Assembly (NCBI RefSeq): GCF_000716605.1
Contig: NZ_JNXE01000018.1
Span: forward strand, 111,004-175,003
DNA: 64,000 nucleotides
Reading direction: 5' to 3'
DNA from: Streptomyces sp. NRRL F-525
Lineage (GTDB): Bacteria > Actinomycetota > Actinomycetes > Streptomycetales > Streptomycetaceae
Shown here piece by piece: positions 42,182-51,293 of this stretch. The notes below the pieces were generated by a model. The model saw only the letters and a list, made by a program, of their open reading frames with translations, made no database searches and had not been told where the DNA came from. The translations under genes and the position numbers were made by a program. Every line of letters begins with the position of its first letter. Position 1 is the stretch's first letter.

Positions 42182-43633
42182 ATGTCCGAGTCACAGAAGG
42201 TGGCCGACCGGCCAAGTGCCGAACCACCGGCGGCGAACGGTGTCGACCGGTTCTTCAAGATCTCCGAACGGGGATCCACCTTCGGCCGTGAGATCCGCGG
42301 CGGCTTCGCCACGTTCTTCACGATGGCCTACATCCTCGTCCTGAACCCGATCATCCTCGGCAGCGCCAAGGACAAGTTCGGGCACACCCTCGACACCGGT
42401 CAACTGGTCACCGCCACCGCCCTGGTGGCCTGTGTGATGACGGTCATCATGGGCGTCGGCGGCAACCTGCCGCTCGCCATCGCCGCGGGCCTCGGCCTCA
42501 ACGCCGTCGTCGCCTTCCAGTTGGCGCCGCTGATGAGCTGGCCCGACGCGATGGGTCTCGTCGTCATCGAAGGCGTCCTGATCTGCGTGCTGGTCCTCAC
42601 CGGGCTGCGCGAGGCGATCATGAACGCGATCCCGCAACAGCTCAAGCAGGCGATCGGCGTCGGCATCGGGCTGTTCATCGCGTTCATCGGCTTCGTCGAC
42701 GCCGGCTTCGTCAGTCGTATACCGGACGCCGCCGATACCACGGTCCCCGTGCAGCTTGGCGCCGTCGGTCACCTCACCGGCTGGCCCGTTCTGGTCTTCT
42801 GTCTCGGTGTCCTGCTCACCATCGCGCTGTTCGCCCGCAAGGTGAAGGGCGCGATCCTGATCAGCATCGTCACGATGACCGTCCTCGCGATCATCATCAA
42901 CTCCGTTGCCGACATCAAGAGTTGGGGTCTGATGACCCCCAAGGTGCCGGACAAGATCGTGGCCGCGCCCGACTTCGGGCTCATCGGCCACTTCAGCCTG
43001 TTCGGCGCGTTCGGCGAGACCAGCGCGATCACTGTCGTCCTGCTGATCTTCACGCTGATCCTGTCGGACTTCTTCGACGCCATGGGCACGATCGTCGGTA
43101 TCAGCGCGGAGGCCGGTCTCCTGGACGAGGAGGGTCAGGTGCCGAACATCGGGCGCGTCCTGTTCATCGACGGGGCCGCTGCTGTTGCCGGTGGGCTCGG
43201 GTCCGCGTCCTCCAACACCGCGTACATCGAGTCGGCGTCCGGGGTTGGTGAGGGGTCGCGTACCGGGTTCTCGAACCTCATCACCGGTGGGTTGTTCGGG
43301 CTTGCGTTGTTCCTTACGCCGTTGCTGACGATCGTGCCGTTGCAGGCGGCCGCGCCCGCGCTGATCGCCGTTGGGTTCCTGATGATGACCCACGTCAAGC
43401 ACATCGACTGGGACAAGTACGAGATCGCGATTCCGGCGTTCTTGACCATCGCCGCCATGCCGTTCACGTACTCGATCACTGACGGGATCGGGGCCGGGTT
43501 CATCTCTTACGTCGTGATCAAGGCGGTGCTTGGTAAGGCGAAGGAGGTCAACTGGTTGTTGTGGGGGGTGTCCGCGTTGTTCCTGGTGTACTTCGCTATT
43601 GATCCCGTTGAGCAGATTCTCGGTGTGAAGTAG
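42182..43633 (+). CDS. NCS2-family purine permease (AzgA/PbuG type)
   Basis: The 483-residue integral membrane protein has about 12-14 helices and AzgA-group landmarks. These are GGFATFFTMAYILVLNP near the N-terminus, AIAAGLGLNAVVAF, DFFDAMGTIVGI and a SASSNTAYIESASGVGEGSRTG segment in the substrate site. It imports adenine, guanine or hypoxanthine by proton symport (family knowledge). ATG 42182 has ACGAGGAG 7 nt upstream; an alternative start at 42152 has none. The 26-bp dispersed repeat follows the stop. Confidence 0.93.
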   Translation: MSESQKVADRPSAEPPAANGVDRFFKISERGSTFGREIRGGFATFFTMAYILVLNPIILGSAKDKFGHTLDTGQLVTATALVACVMTVIMGVGGNLPLAIAAGLGLNAVVAFQLAPLMSWPDAMGLVVIEGVLICVLVLTGLREAIMNAIPQQLKQAIGVGIGLFIAFIGFVDAGFVSRIPDAADTTVPVQLGAVGHLTGWPVLVFCLGVLLTIALFARKVKGAILISIVTMTVLAIIINSVADIKSWGLMTPKVPDKIVAAPDFGLIGHFSLFGAFGETSAITVVLLIFTLILSDFFDAMGTIVGISAEAGLLDEEGQVPNIGRVLFIDGAAAVAGGLGSASSNTAYIESASGVGEGSRTGFSNLITGGLFGLALFLTPLLTIVPLQAAAPALIAVGFLMMTHVKHIDWDKYEIAIPAFLTIAAMPFTYSITDGIGAGFISYVVIKAVLGKAKEVNWLLWGVSALFLVYFAIDPVEQILGVK

Positions 43634-43674
43634 GAGTGAGGGGCGCTGCGCGGTCGGCTTGCGGTTCGTCGTGG

Positions 43675-43700
43675 CCGGTCGCGCAGTTCCCCGCGCCCCT
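43675..43700 (+). repeat. 26-bp dispersed intergenic repeat, copy 2
   Basis: This copy begins CCGGTCGCGCAGTTCCCC and ends GCGCCCCT, one base different from copies 1 and 3. With GAGGGGCGC near 43638 it can fold into a long hairpin between the two convergent genes, so a terminator role is plausible. Confidence 0.85.
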
Positions 43701-43708
43701 TAGCCGCG

Positions 43709-45166
43709 TCACTGCAAGGCTGCTTTCATCATTGCCTTGGCCACTGGGGCCGCCAAGCCGTTGCCGCTGATCTCCGACCTTGCCGCGTCCGACTGCTCGA
43801 CGACCACCGCTACGGCTATCTCCTTGCCCGTCGAGTCGGACTTGCCGTAGGACGTGAACCAGGCGTACGGGGACTGGTCGTTGTTCTCGCCGTGCTGGGC
43901 CGTGCCGGTCTTGCCGCCCACCGTGACGCCCGCGATCTGGGCGTTCGTGCCGGTGCCGTCCGTGATGACTGTCTGCATCGCCGACTGGAGTTGCTGGGCG
44001 GTGCGTGAGCTGACGATCTGGGTCGTCGTCGTGTTGTCGTCGTAGTTGTGGACCACATCGCCGCCGCTGTCGGTGGTCTCGGAGACCATGTGCGGGGAGA
44101 CCAGCTTGCCGTCGTTGGCTATGGCTGCGGACACCATGGCCATCTGGAGCGGGGTGGCCGTCACGTCGTACTGGCCGATGCCGGTCAGGGCCGTGGAGGA
44201 CTTGTCCATGTTGGACGGGTACACGCTCGGGTACGCCCGCACCGGGATGTCCAGCTTGTCGTCGTTGAAGCCGAACTTCTCGGCCATCGCCTTGACCTTG
44301 TCCTGGCCCAGGTCGACGGCCATCTTCGCGAACACCGTGTTGCAGGAGTACTGGAGCGCGACCCGGATCGACGCGTTCGTGCAGGGCGCGGAGGAGCTCT
44401 CGTTCCTCAGCGGGGTGACCGTGCCCGGCAGGGTGTACGGCGAGGGGCTCGTCGTCTTCTCGTCCACCGAGGAGTAGAGGCCGTTCTCAAGCGCGGCCGC
44501 CGCCACGACCAGCTTGAACGTCGAACCCGGCGGCAGCGGCTGGCGCAGCGCGCGGTTCGTCAGCGGCTTGTCGGAGTCCGCGGTGAGCTGCTTCCAGGCC
44601 GACGCGGCGGTGTCGGCGTCGGTCAGCGCCGAGGGGTCGTAGGACGGGGTCGAGACGACGGCGAGGATCTTGCCGGTCGTCGGATCGATCGCGACGGCCG
44701 CGCCCTTCTTGTCGCCGAGCGCGTCGTACGCCGCCTTCTGCACATCCGGGTCGATCGTCGTGACCACGTTGCCCGGAGCGGCCCGCTCGCCGGTGACCGT
44801 GTCCATGACCGTCTTCAGGCCGCTGTCCGTGCCGTCGAGGAGGTTCGCGTAGATCCCCTCCAACTGCGTCGGCGCGTAGCTCTGCGAGGCGTAACCCGTC
44901 ACCGCCGCGTAGAGCTTGCCTTCCGTGTACGTCCGTTTGTACGCGAGGTCGCTGTCGCCCCCCGTCCGCGCCGAGCCGGTGATCGCGTTCCCGGCCACGA
45001 TGATGTTCCCGAGCGGGTCCGCGTACGTCTCGATCGCGTTCCGCCGGTTGTCCTTGTCGTCCGCGAGTGCCTGGCCGTCGTAGAACTGCACCCAGGTCGC
45101 CCGCACCAGGAGGGCGAGAACGAGGAGCAGTACGAAGACGGAGGTGCGCCTGATCGTCTTGTTCAT
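43709..45166 (-). CDS. Class B penicillin-binding protein (PbpA-like transpeptidase)
   Basis: The 485-residue protein has one N-terminal membrane helix (about 8-24), a PBP dimerisation region and a transpeptidase domain. All three active-site motifs are present: Ser215-TFK, Ser274-CN and Lys419-TG. It cross-links peptidoglycan outside the membrane. PbpA proteins are usually encoded beside a RodA/FtsW polymerase; here the gene stands alone, suggesting an extra paralogue. A 17-bp palindrome lies 23 bp upstream of the ATG. Confidence 0.94.
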   Translation of the reverse strand: MNKTIRRTSVFVLLLVLALLVRATWVQFYDGQALADDKDNRRNAIETYADPLGNIIVAGNAITGSARTGGDSDLAYKRTYTEGKLYAAVTGYASQSYAPTQLEGIYANLLDGTDSGLKTVMDTVTGERAAPGNVVTTIDPDVQKAAYDALGDKKGAAVAIDPTTGKILAVVSTPSYDPSALTDADTAASAWKQLTADSDKPLTNRALRQPLPPGSTFKLVVAAAALENGLYSSVDEKTTSPSPYTLPGTVTPLRNESSSAPCTNASIRVALQYSCNTVFAKMAVDLGQDKVKAMAEKFGFNDDKLDIPVRAYPSVYPSNMDKSSTALTGIGQYDVTATPLQMAMVSAAIANDGKLVSPHMVSETTDSGGDVVHNYDDNTTTTQIVSSRTAQQLQSAMQTVITDGTGTNAQIAGVTVGGKTGTAQHGENNDQSPYAWFTSYGKSDSTGKEIAVAVVVEQSDAARSEISGNGLAAPVAKAMMKAALQ

Positions 45167-45188
45167 CCCGCTCTGAAGACGATCGGAC

Positions 45189-45205
45189 GGGAACGAATCG
45201 TTCCC
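45189..45205. promoter_or_regulatory. 17-bp perfect palindrome upstream of the PBP gene
   Basis: GGGAACGAATCGTTCCC is an 8-1-8 perfect inverted repeat just upstream of the PBP start. On the minus strand GGGAAC resembles an ECF-sigma -35 element, with CGTC 18 bp further on, slightly longer than usual. It may be an operator or a cell-envelope-stress promoter. Confidence 0.5.
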
Positions 45206-45239
45206 TACCGTCGCTTTTTCTCATCGAGCGCTCATGAAA

Positions 45240-45277
45240 TCAGCGGTCGTTCATGAACTCAGCGGTCGTTCATGAAC
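45240..45277. repeat. 19-bp direct duplication containing GTTCATGAAC
   Basis: TCAGCGGTCGTTCATGAAC occurs twice in tandem (45240-45258 and 45259-45277). Each copy contains a 10-bp palindrome. The second copy includes the stop codon of the GNAT gene, so the duplication may have altered its 3' end. Confidence 0.85.
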
Positions 45278-45743
45278 TCAGCGTCAGCAACAGCTCGTCG
45301 ATCTCCTCGCCCCGCGCGTTCGCGAAGCCCCGGTCGTGGCCGGTGACGACGAACCCGCACTTCTCCAGCACGCGCCGCGAGCCCGCGTTGTCGGCCGCCA
45401 CGCGCGCGTGCAACGGGCGTTCGGGTTCCTCGGCGAGCAGGTCGCGCAGCGCGGCCGTCGCGATGCCCTTGCCCCAGTAGGTGCGGTCGATCCAGTACGT
45501 CACCTCGCGCTCGCCCGGGTCGCCGTAGACCGCGGCGTTGCCCACGACGTCGCCGTCGGCGAGGACCGTGCGGTTCCGCACGCCGGGCAGGGCGCGGATG
45601 CGCTTCCAGTGGGCGTCGAAGGCGTCCCGGTCGGTCGGGTCCTTCGCGGTGAAGGCGGCCATCCGGACGGACTCGGGGTCGTTCGTCAGCCGGAAGAAGA
45701 CCGGCAGATCACTGTCGTGGACCGGGCGGAGCGCGACGTCCAT
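45270..45743 (-). CDS. GNAT-family N-acetyltransferase (RimJ/RimL-like)
   Basis: The 157-residue protein has the GNAT fold. The acetyl-CoA loop region is YWGKGIATAAL at about 95-105, and a late ENAGS-like segment (DNAGSRRVLEKCGF) matches the RimJ type. The substrate is unknown. It follows the IclR gene by 3 bp in the same direction and is probably co-transcribed with it. The stop codon lies inside a 19-bp tandem duplication. Confidence 0.9.
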   Translation of the reverse strand: MDVALRPVHDSDLPVFFRLTNDPESVRMAAFTAKDPTDRDAFDAHWKRIRALPGVRNRTVLADGDVVGNAAVYGDPGEREVTYWIDRTYWGKGIATAALRDLLAEEPERPLHARVAADNAGSRRVLEKCGFVVTGHDRGFANARGEEIDELLLTLSS

Positions 45744-45746
45744 GGG

Positions 45747-46520
45747 TCAGAGCCTCCGGGTGGCGAGGGTCAGTCGGTCGCGGGCGTCGAACAGGGCGTC
45801 CTTGACCATCTGTTCGTGGGCGGGGGTGAGCCGCGCCACCGGCACCGAGCAGCTGATCGCGTCCCGCGCGGGGGTGCGGTACGGGATCGCGACCCCGAAG
45901 CAGCGCAGGCCCAGCGTGTTCTCCTCGCGGTCCACGGCGAAGCCCTGTTCGCGGACCTGGTGGAGTTCCTCGATGAGCTTCTCGCGGTCGGTGATCGTGT
46001 GCTCGGTGAGCGCGGGCAGCGTCTCCGGGAGCATCTTGCGGACCTGCTCGTCGGAGTACGTGCTCAGCAGCGCCTTGCCCAGCGAGGTCGAGTGCGCGGG
46101 GAGTCGGCGGCCGACGCGGGTGAAGGGCCGTAGATAGTGCTGCGACTGGCGCGTGGCCAGGTAGACCACGTTCGTGCCGTCGAGGCGGGCGAGGTGGATG
46201 GTCTCCGTGGTGTCGTCCGAGAGCCGGTCCAGTGTGGGGCGGGCCGCCGCCACGACCTCGTCGCCGTCGATGTAGGAGGTGCCCACCAGCAGCGCCCGTA
46301 CGCCGATGCCGTACCGCGTGCCCGTCGCGTCCGTCTCCACCCAGCCCAGCTCCACCAATGTGCGCAGCAGCATGTAGAGACTGGACTTGGGATATCCGAC
46401 GGCCTCCTGGACCGACGCGAGGGAGTGCATACCGGGCCGGCCGGCGAAGTATTCGAGCAGCTCCACCGTCCGCACCGCGGACTTGACCTGTGCCCCGCCG
46501 CCTGTCTCGCCTGCCGACAT
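45747..46520 (-). CDS. IclR-family transcriptional regulator
   Basis: The 257-residue protein has an N-terminal winged helix at about 10-75 (SVQEAVGYPKSSLYMLLRTLVELG) and an IclR effector domain at about 80-250 (SLGKALLSTYSDEQV, GFAVDREENTLGLRCFGVAI). IclR regulators often respond to sugar-acid breakdown products. It is divergent from the 2-oxoglutarate-semialdehyde dehydrogenase gene, which it most likely controls. The ATG at 46520 fits the family; an extension to 46574 is open but has no supporting features. Confidence 0.92.
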   Translation of the reverse strand: MSAGETGGGAQVKSAVRTVELLEYFAGRPGMHSLASVQEAVGYPKSSLYMLLRTLVELGWVETDATGTRYGIGVRALLVGTSYIDGDEVVAAARPTLDRLSDDTTETIHLARLDGTNVVYLATRQSQHYLRPFTRVGRRLPAHSTSLGKALLSTYSDEQVRKMLPETLPALTEHTITDREKLIEELHQVREQGFAVDREENTLGLRCFGVAIPYRTPARDAISCSVPVARLTPAHEQMVKDALFDARDRLTLATRRL

Positions 46521-46653
46521 CGCCCTTGACCCCTTCGTTCGACGGGAAATAGTCTCCGAGAGCATATTCATCATCAGAGACAGCGTTCAGCATATCGAAC
46601 GACCCTGGTGAATGACCCAGAACTGCGGCATTACATGTGTGGAGGGACCCGCG
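46521..46653. promoter_or_regulatory. Divergent control region, IclR / semialdehyde dehydrogenase
   Basis: The region is more AT-rich than its surroundings. It contains TCGTTCGA (46535-46542) inverted as TCGAACGA (46595-46602) and a small palindrome TCTCCGAGA (46553-46561). These are candidate IclR sites. No clear promoter hexamers were assigned. Confidence 0.45.
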
Positions 46654-48183
46654 GTGGCAGCAGCACCAGTCTGGAGTGTCGACCCCCGAACCGGGAAGCA
46701 GCGTGAACAGGTTGCGGTGGAGGCCACAGCCCAGGAGGTGGACACCGCCGTCCGCGCCGCGCACGCGGCACGGGGTTCGCTCGCCGACCGCACGGTCCGC
46801 GCTGCCTTCCTGCGCGGCGCCGCCGACCAGCTCGAAGCCGCCAAGAACCAGCTGGTCGAGGTCGCCGACGCGGAGACCGCGCTCGGCCCGGTCCGGCTGA
46901 ACGGCGAACTGGCCCGCACCTGCTACCAGTTGAGGGCCTTCGCGGACATCGTCGACGAGGGCGCCTTCCTCGACGTGGTCATCAACCACCCCGACGACAC
47001 GGCCACCCCGCCGATCCCGGACCTGCGCCGCTACAAGGTGCCGCTGGGTGTCGTCGCCGTCTACTCGGCCTCCAACTTCCCCTTCGCCTTCTCCGTCCCC
47101 GGCGGCGACACCGCGAGCGCGCTCGCCGCGGGCTGCCCGGTCGTCGTCAAGGCGCACCCCGACCACCCCGGCCTGTCCGAGCTGGTCGCGAGCGTGCTGC
47201 GCCGGGCCGCCGCCGAGCAGGGCATCCCGGCCGGTGTCCTCGGCCTGGTCCACGGCTTCGAGGCGGGCGTCGAGCTCGTCAAGCACCCACTGGTCTCGGC
47301 GGCCGGGTTCACCGGGTCCGTACGGGGTGGTCGTGCCCTGTTCGACGCGGCGGCTGCGCGGCCGGTGCCTATCCCGTTCCACGGTGAACTGGGCTCTCTG
47401 AACCCGGTAGTTGTGACCGAGGCTGCGGCGGCCGAGCGGGCCGAGGCGATCGGTACGGGGCTTGCCGGTTCGATGACGTTGGGTGTCGGGCAGTTCTGTG
47501 TGAAGCCGGGGCTTGTGCTCGTGCCGTCCGGCTCCGCGGGGGACGGGCTGGTCAAGTCCCTTACGGATGCCGTCAGTGACACGGACTCCGGGGTGTTGCT
47601 GGATCACCGGATGCGGGACAACTTCCTCGCGGGTGTTTCCGAGCGGGCTCGACTTGACGATGTGGAGTCGCCGGTGACGCCGGGGGCGGGGAGTGAGCAC
47701 ACGGTCAGTCCGGGGTTCCTGACGGTGCCGGCGGAGAAGCTGGCGGCTGCGGGGGCGTACGACCTGCTTCTTGAGGAGTGCTTCGGGCCGGTCACTGTCG
47801 TGGCGCGCTACGACGATGACGCGCAGGCGAATGCCGTGTTGTCGCGGCTGCCGGGGAATCTTACGGCGACGGTTCATCTGTCGGCGGGGGAAGCGGCCGG
47901 GGAGGGGCGGGGGGCGGAGATCCTTGCGGAGCTCACTCCGTTGGCTGGGCGGGTGTTGGTCAATGCGTGGCCTACGGGGGTTGCGGTGGCGGCGGCGCAG
48001 CATCACGGGGGGCCTTATCCGGCTACGACGTCTACCTCGACGTCCGTTGGGGGTACGGCTATTGAGCGGTGGCTGCGGCCTGTTGCTTACCAGAACACGC
48101 CTGAAGCGTTGCTGCCGTTGGAGTTGCGGGACGGTAATCCGCTGGGGCTGCCTCGGCGTTATGACGGGCGTTTGGAGCGGTAG
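46654..48183 (+). CDS. 2-oxoglutarate semialdehyde dehydrogenase (NADP-dependent ALDH)
   Basis: The 509-residue aldehyde dehydrogenase has the general base Glu245 (HGELGSLNP) and catalytic Cys282 (VGQFCVKPG). The N-terminal cap and the YSASNFPFAFSVPGGDTASALAAGCPVV segment are typical of alpha-ketoglutaric semialdehyde dehydrogenases. It would oxidise 2,5-dioxopentanoate from KdgD (2326-3291) to 2-oxoglutarate, completing uronate oxidation. The GTG at 46654 has GGAGGG 7 nt upstream; an ATG at 46612 lacks a site. The last third uses a lower-GC codon set than the first third. Confidence 0.9.
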   Translation: MAAAPVWSVDPRTGKQREQVAVEATAQEVDTAVRAAHAARGSLADRTVRAAFLRGAADQLEAAKNQLVEVADAETALGPVRLNGELARTCYQLRAFADIVDEGAFLDVVINHPDDTATPPIPDLRRYKVPLGVVAVYSASNFPFAFSVPGGDTASALAAGCPVVVKAHPDHPGLSELVASVLRRAAAEQGIPAGVLGLVHGFEAGVELVKHPLVSAAGFTGSVRGGRALFDAAAARPVPIPFHGELGSLNPVVVTEAAAAERAEAIGTGLAGSMTLGVGQFCVKPGLVLVPSGSAGDGLVKSLTDAVSDTDSGVLLDHRMRDNFLAGVSERARLDDVESPVTPGAGSEHTVSPGFLTVPAEKLAAAGAYDLLLEECFGPVTVVARYDDDAQANAVLSRLPGNLTATVHLSAGEAAGEGRGAEILAELTPLAGRVLVNAWPTGVAVAAAQHHGGPYPATTSTSTSVGGTAIERWLRPVAYQNTPEALLPLELRDGNPLGLPRRYDGRLER

Positions 48184-48228
48184 CGCCGTTGGGGGTGCGG
48201 TTGAGTGCGGAGTGCCGGTTCGTCGTGG

Positions 48229-48254
48229 CTGGTCGCGCAGTTCCCCGCGCCCCT
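48229..48254 (+). repeat. 26-bp dispersed intergenic repeat, copy 3
   Basis: This copy is identical to copy 1 (17991-18016) and is likewise followed by a run of A. It lies between the dehydrogenase stop and the DUF1349 gene. Confidence 0.85.
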
Positions 48255-48288
48255 AAAAAACACTTCCCTGGGCTGAGATGATTAGTTG

Positions 48289-48897
48289 ATGGACTTGGAA
48301 CTTTCCCAACTGCCTTTCCCCCTCCGTACTTACGGGCCCGACGGGCATTGGTCGTACGACGATGGTGTGCTCAGCGGGTGGGCCGGGCCCCGTCAGGATC
48401 GGTTCGTACCGCCCACCGGGGAGGGGTTGGACCCCGCCTCCGATGCACCCCGTCTTCTCGGGGCGCCTCATGGGGACTTCCAGCTCATCGCCCGGGTCAC
48501 CGTCGGGTTCGCGGGGTCCTTTGACGCTGGAGTGCTCTACGTCCACGTCGGTGAGCGGGCCTGGGCCAAGCTGTGCCTGGAGTACTCGCCGGACGTGCCT
48601 ACCGTTTGTACGGTGGTTACCCGGGGGCACTCGGATGACGCCAACTCCTTTACCGTGGACGGTAGTTCGGTGTGGCTGCGGGTCAGTCGGACCGGGCGGG
48701 CGTTTGCCTTTCATGCGTCTCGGGACGGGAAGCGGTGGATATTTATCCGGCTTTTCACCCTGGGTGACGAGAAGGAGACCGACGCCGCGCTCGTCGGGTT
48801 CATGACGCAGTCGCCGATGGGGGAGGGGTGTGTCGTGACGTACGACCACCTTGAGTTCAGGCCTAGTTGGCCGGACGATCTGCGAGACGGAAGCTGA
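48289..48897 (+). CDS. DUF1349 family protein
   Basis: The 202-residue protein is a single concanavalin-like beta-sandwich. DUF1349 markers are present: DFQLIARVTVGFAGSFDAGVLYVHVGERAWAKLCLEYSPD and a C-terminal FMTQSPMGEGCVVTYDHLEF. No signal peptide is seen. Family members may bind sugars, but the role is not established. Its 3' end overlaps the convergent MFS gene by 35 bp. Confidence 0.9.
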   Translation: MDLELSQLPFPLRTYGPDGHWSYDDGVLSGWAGPRQDRFVPPTGEGLDPASDAPRLLGAPHGDFQLIARVTVGFAGSFDAGVLYVHVGERAWAKLCLEYSPDVPTVCTVVTRGHSDDANSFTVDGSSVWLRVSRTGRAFAFHASRDGKRWIFIRLFTLGDEKETDAALVGFMTQSPMGEGCVVTYDHLEFRPSWPDDLRDGS

Positions 48898-50227
48898 GGA
48901 AGGCCGTTGCCGCGAAGAGGGCCGCGCTGATCGCGAGGCTCTCTCGCAGGCCGGTTGTGAAGTCGGCGGAGACCAGTACTCCGAAGACGGCGATGCCCAG
49001 GCCGCCTGCCACCTGGCGTGCGGAGTTGAGTACGCCCGCTGCCAAGCCCGCTCGCTCCGCCGTCACCGCGTCCATCATCACCGCGGTCAGCGGCGGGACC
49101 GTCAGGGCGCAGCCCAGGGCCATCGGTACGAGGAGTACGGCCACCAGGAGCGGGGGCGTGCCCGCGTCGACGTACAGCAGGACCAGTGTGCCCAGCGCGG
49201 CCAGCAACTGGCCCGCCAGCATGGGGAGTCGGGCGCCGTAGCGGGCCGTCAGTTTGCCCGCCGCGATGTTCGTCACCGGGATCAGACCGGTCATCGGGAG
49301 GAACATCAAGCCGGCGTACAGCGCCGAACGGCCCTGTACCTGTTGGAAGAAGAGCGCGAAGACGAAGGTCAGGCCGAAGAAGGCGACGCTGCACGCCGCG
49401 CCCGTCGCGACCGCCACCGACACCGTACGGCTGCGGAACAGGGCGAGCGGCACCACCGGGTGCGACTGGCGTCGTTCGACGGTGATGAAGGCCCCGGCCG
49501 CGAGGATCGCGATGAGTGCGGCCACAAGTCCCGTGCCCCCGCGCTCGATCACCGCGAAGGTCGCCGCCGTCAGGGCGATCACCGCTGTCAGCTGGCCGGG
49601 GAGGTCCAGGGGTGCGGGGCGGCGTTCCGAGCGGGGGGCCCGGAGGAGCAGGGCGAGCGCCGTCGCGCCCAGGGGCAGGTTGATGAAGAAGATGCCCCGC
49701 CAGTCCCAGAGCGTGGTCAGCACCCCTCCAGCCACCGGGCCGAGCGCCACCGGTACCGCGCCGCCGGCCGCCCAAGTCGCCACCGCACGGGCCCTCTTGA
49801 CCGGTTCGGCGTAGGCCTGGCGTACGAGGGACAAGGAGGCCGGGAGGACCACGGCCGCCGCGACGCCCTGGAGTGCGCGGGCGCCGATCAGCGCGGGGAG
49901 GGTCGGGGCCAGGCCGCAGGCCGCCGAGGCGAGGGTGAAGAGGGCGATGCCGATCGCGTACGCGCGGCTCGCACCGGCCCGGTCGGCGAAGGCGCCGGTG
50001 GACAGCATCAGGGCGGCGAAGGACAGGGTGTACGCGTCGACCACCCACTGGAGTCCCGCCATCCCGCCGCCCAGCGCTGCCCCGATCGACGGCAGCGCCA
50101 CGTTCACCACGGACGCGTCGAGGGTGATGAGCGCGAAGCCGAGGAGCGCGGCGGTGAGGGTGAGTGTGGGGGAGGGAGGGGTCAAGTCGCCGGTGCGGGG
50201 GGTCAGTTGGGTGGTGGGCGTTGTCAT
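48863..50227 (-). CDS. MFS drug transporter (DHA2, 14 TM)
   Basis: The 454-residue protein has about 14 hydrophobic segments. The DHA2 signatures are visible: ALITLDASVVNVALPSIG in TM1 and an RALQGVAAAVVLPASLSL motif C-like stretch. Such proteins export cationic or amphiphilic drugs by proton antiport. The ATG at 50227 fits the family N-terminus. It is divergent from the GlxA-like regulator across only 70 bp, which suggests that regulator controls it. Confidence 0.92.
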   Translation of the reverse strand: MTTPTTQLTPRTGDLTPPSPTLTLTAALLGFALITLDASVVNVALPSIGAALGGGMAGLQWVVDAYTLSFAALMLSTGAFADRAGASRAYAIGIALFTLASAACGLAPTLPALIGARALQGVAAAVVLPASLSLVRQAYAEPVKRARAVATWAAGGAVPVALGPVAGGVLTTLWDWRGIFFINLPLGATALALLLRAPRSERRPAPLDLPGQLTAVIALTAATFAVIERGGTGLVAALIAILAAGAFITVERRQSHPVVPLALFRSRTVSVAVATGAACSVAFFGLTFVFALFFQQVQGRSALYAGLMFLPMTGLIPVTNIAAGKLTARYGARLPMLAGQLLAALGTLVLLYVDAGTPPLLVAVLLVPMALGCALTVPPLTAVMMDAVTAERAGLAAGVLNSARQVAGGLGIAVFGVLVSADFTTGLRESLAISAALFAATAFLSFRLADRPAN

Positions 50228-50297
50228 GTCCTCATGGTGCGGGTGGGTGGCGCCGTACAGTAGTGGCCGGAATGCCATACGTCCGGAGGTTCTGGCC

Positions 50298-51293
50298 ATG
50301 GTCCAGCCCAGCCGTCCCCGTCGGGTCGCCGTTGTCGCGGCGACCCCGGTCTCGATGTTCAACCTGGCCATCCCTGAGCTGCTGTTCGAACGGGTCGAGG
50401 TCGACGGGGAGCGGGGCTACGAGACGGTCATCTGTGCTCCGGAACCCGGTCCCGTGCCGACCACGGGCGGCCTCGACCTGCACGTACGGCAGGGGCTCGG
50501 CGTCGTGCGGGACGCGGACCTGGTGCTCGTCGTCGGGACCGGGCACCGGTACACGCCCGACCCGCGCACGGTCAGCGCCCTGCGCGAGGCCGCCGCCGCG
50601 GGCAAGCGCATCGCGTCCATCTGCAGCGGCGCGTTCGCCCTGGCCGAGGCCGGGCTGCTCGACGGGCGCCGGGCCACGACCTACTGGAACCAGGCCGAGG
50701 AGATGCGCAGGCGCTATCCGGAGGTCGACCTCACCGGTGACGTCCTCTACGTCCAGGACGGCCAGTTCCTGACCGCGTCCGGATACGCCGCCGGTATCGA
50801 CCTCTGCCTGCACATCATCCGCACCGACTACGGCGCCGCCGTCGCCAACGAGGTCGCCCGGCTCGCCCTCGTCGCGCCCGTACGGCCGGGCGGGCAGACC
50901 CAGTTCACGCAGACCCCGCTGCCGCCCGAGCGCGGTGTCGCCTGCGCGGACACCCGGGGTTGGGCCATGCGCAACCTGGACAAGCCGCTCACCCTCACCG
51001 ACCTGGCCCGGCACGCGGGTGTCAGTGTGCGGACCCTCACCCGCCGGTTCCACGCGGAGAGCGGGGTGAGCCCCTTGCAGTGGCTGCTCCACCAGCGGGT
51101 CGAGCGGGCCAAGGAGCTTCTGGAGACCACCGCCCTTCCCATGGACCAGGTCGCCCGCGCCTGCGGCCTGGGCACGGCGGACTCCCTGCGCGGGCACGTC
51201 GTCCGCCGCACCGGGCTCACGCCGAGCGCGTACCGGTCGCAGTTCAGCCGTCTGGGAACCGGGGCCGCCGAGGTCACGTCATCGGTTGCATGA
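50298..51293 (+). CDS. GlxA-family regulator (DJ-1/PfpI + AraC helix-turn-helix)
   Basis: The 331-residue protein has an N-terminal DJ-1/PfpI-like domain (about 8-185) with the nucleophile-elbow Cys in SICSGAF. A C-terminal AraC domain (about 225-325) has two helix-turn-helix units (LTLTDLARHAGVSVRTLTRRFHAESG and MDQVARACGLGTADSLRGHVVRRTG). Such regulators act as activators or repressors; the ligand is unknown. GGAGG lies before the ATG. It overlaps the following GNAT gene by 4 bp. Confidence 0.94.
   Translation: MVQPSRPRRVAVVAATPVSMFNLAIPELLFERVEVDGERGYETVICAPEPGPVPTTGGLDLHVRQGLGVVRDADLVLVVGTGHRYTPDPRTVSALREAAAAGKRIASICSGAFALAEAGLLDGRRATTYWNQAEEMRRRYPEVDLTGDVLYVQDGQFLTASGYAAGIDLCLHIIRTDYGAAVANEVARLALVAPVRPGGQTQFTQTPLPPERGVACADTRGWAMRNLDKPLTLTDLARHAGVSVRTLTRRFHAESGVSPLQWLLHQRVERAKELLETTALPMDQVARACGLGTADSLRGHVVRRTGLTPSAYRSQFSRLGTGAAEVTSSVA

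Noticed and set aside
45189..45205. Firm assignment of a SigE-type promoter to the PBP gene
   Set aside because: GGGAAC to CGTC spacing is 18 bp, longer than usual, and the start site would fall only about 10 bp from the ATG; kept only as a possibility.
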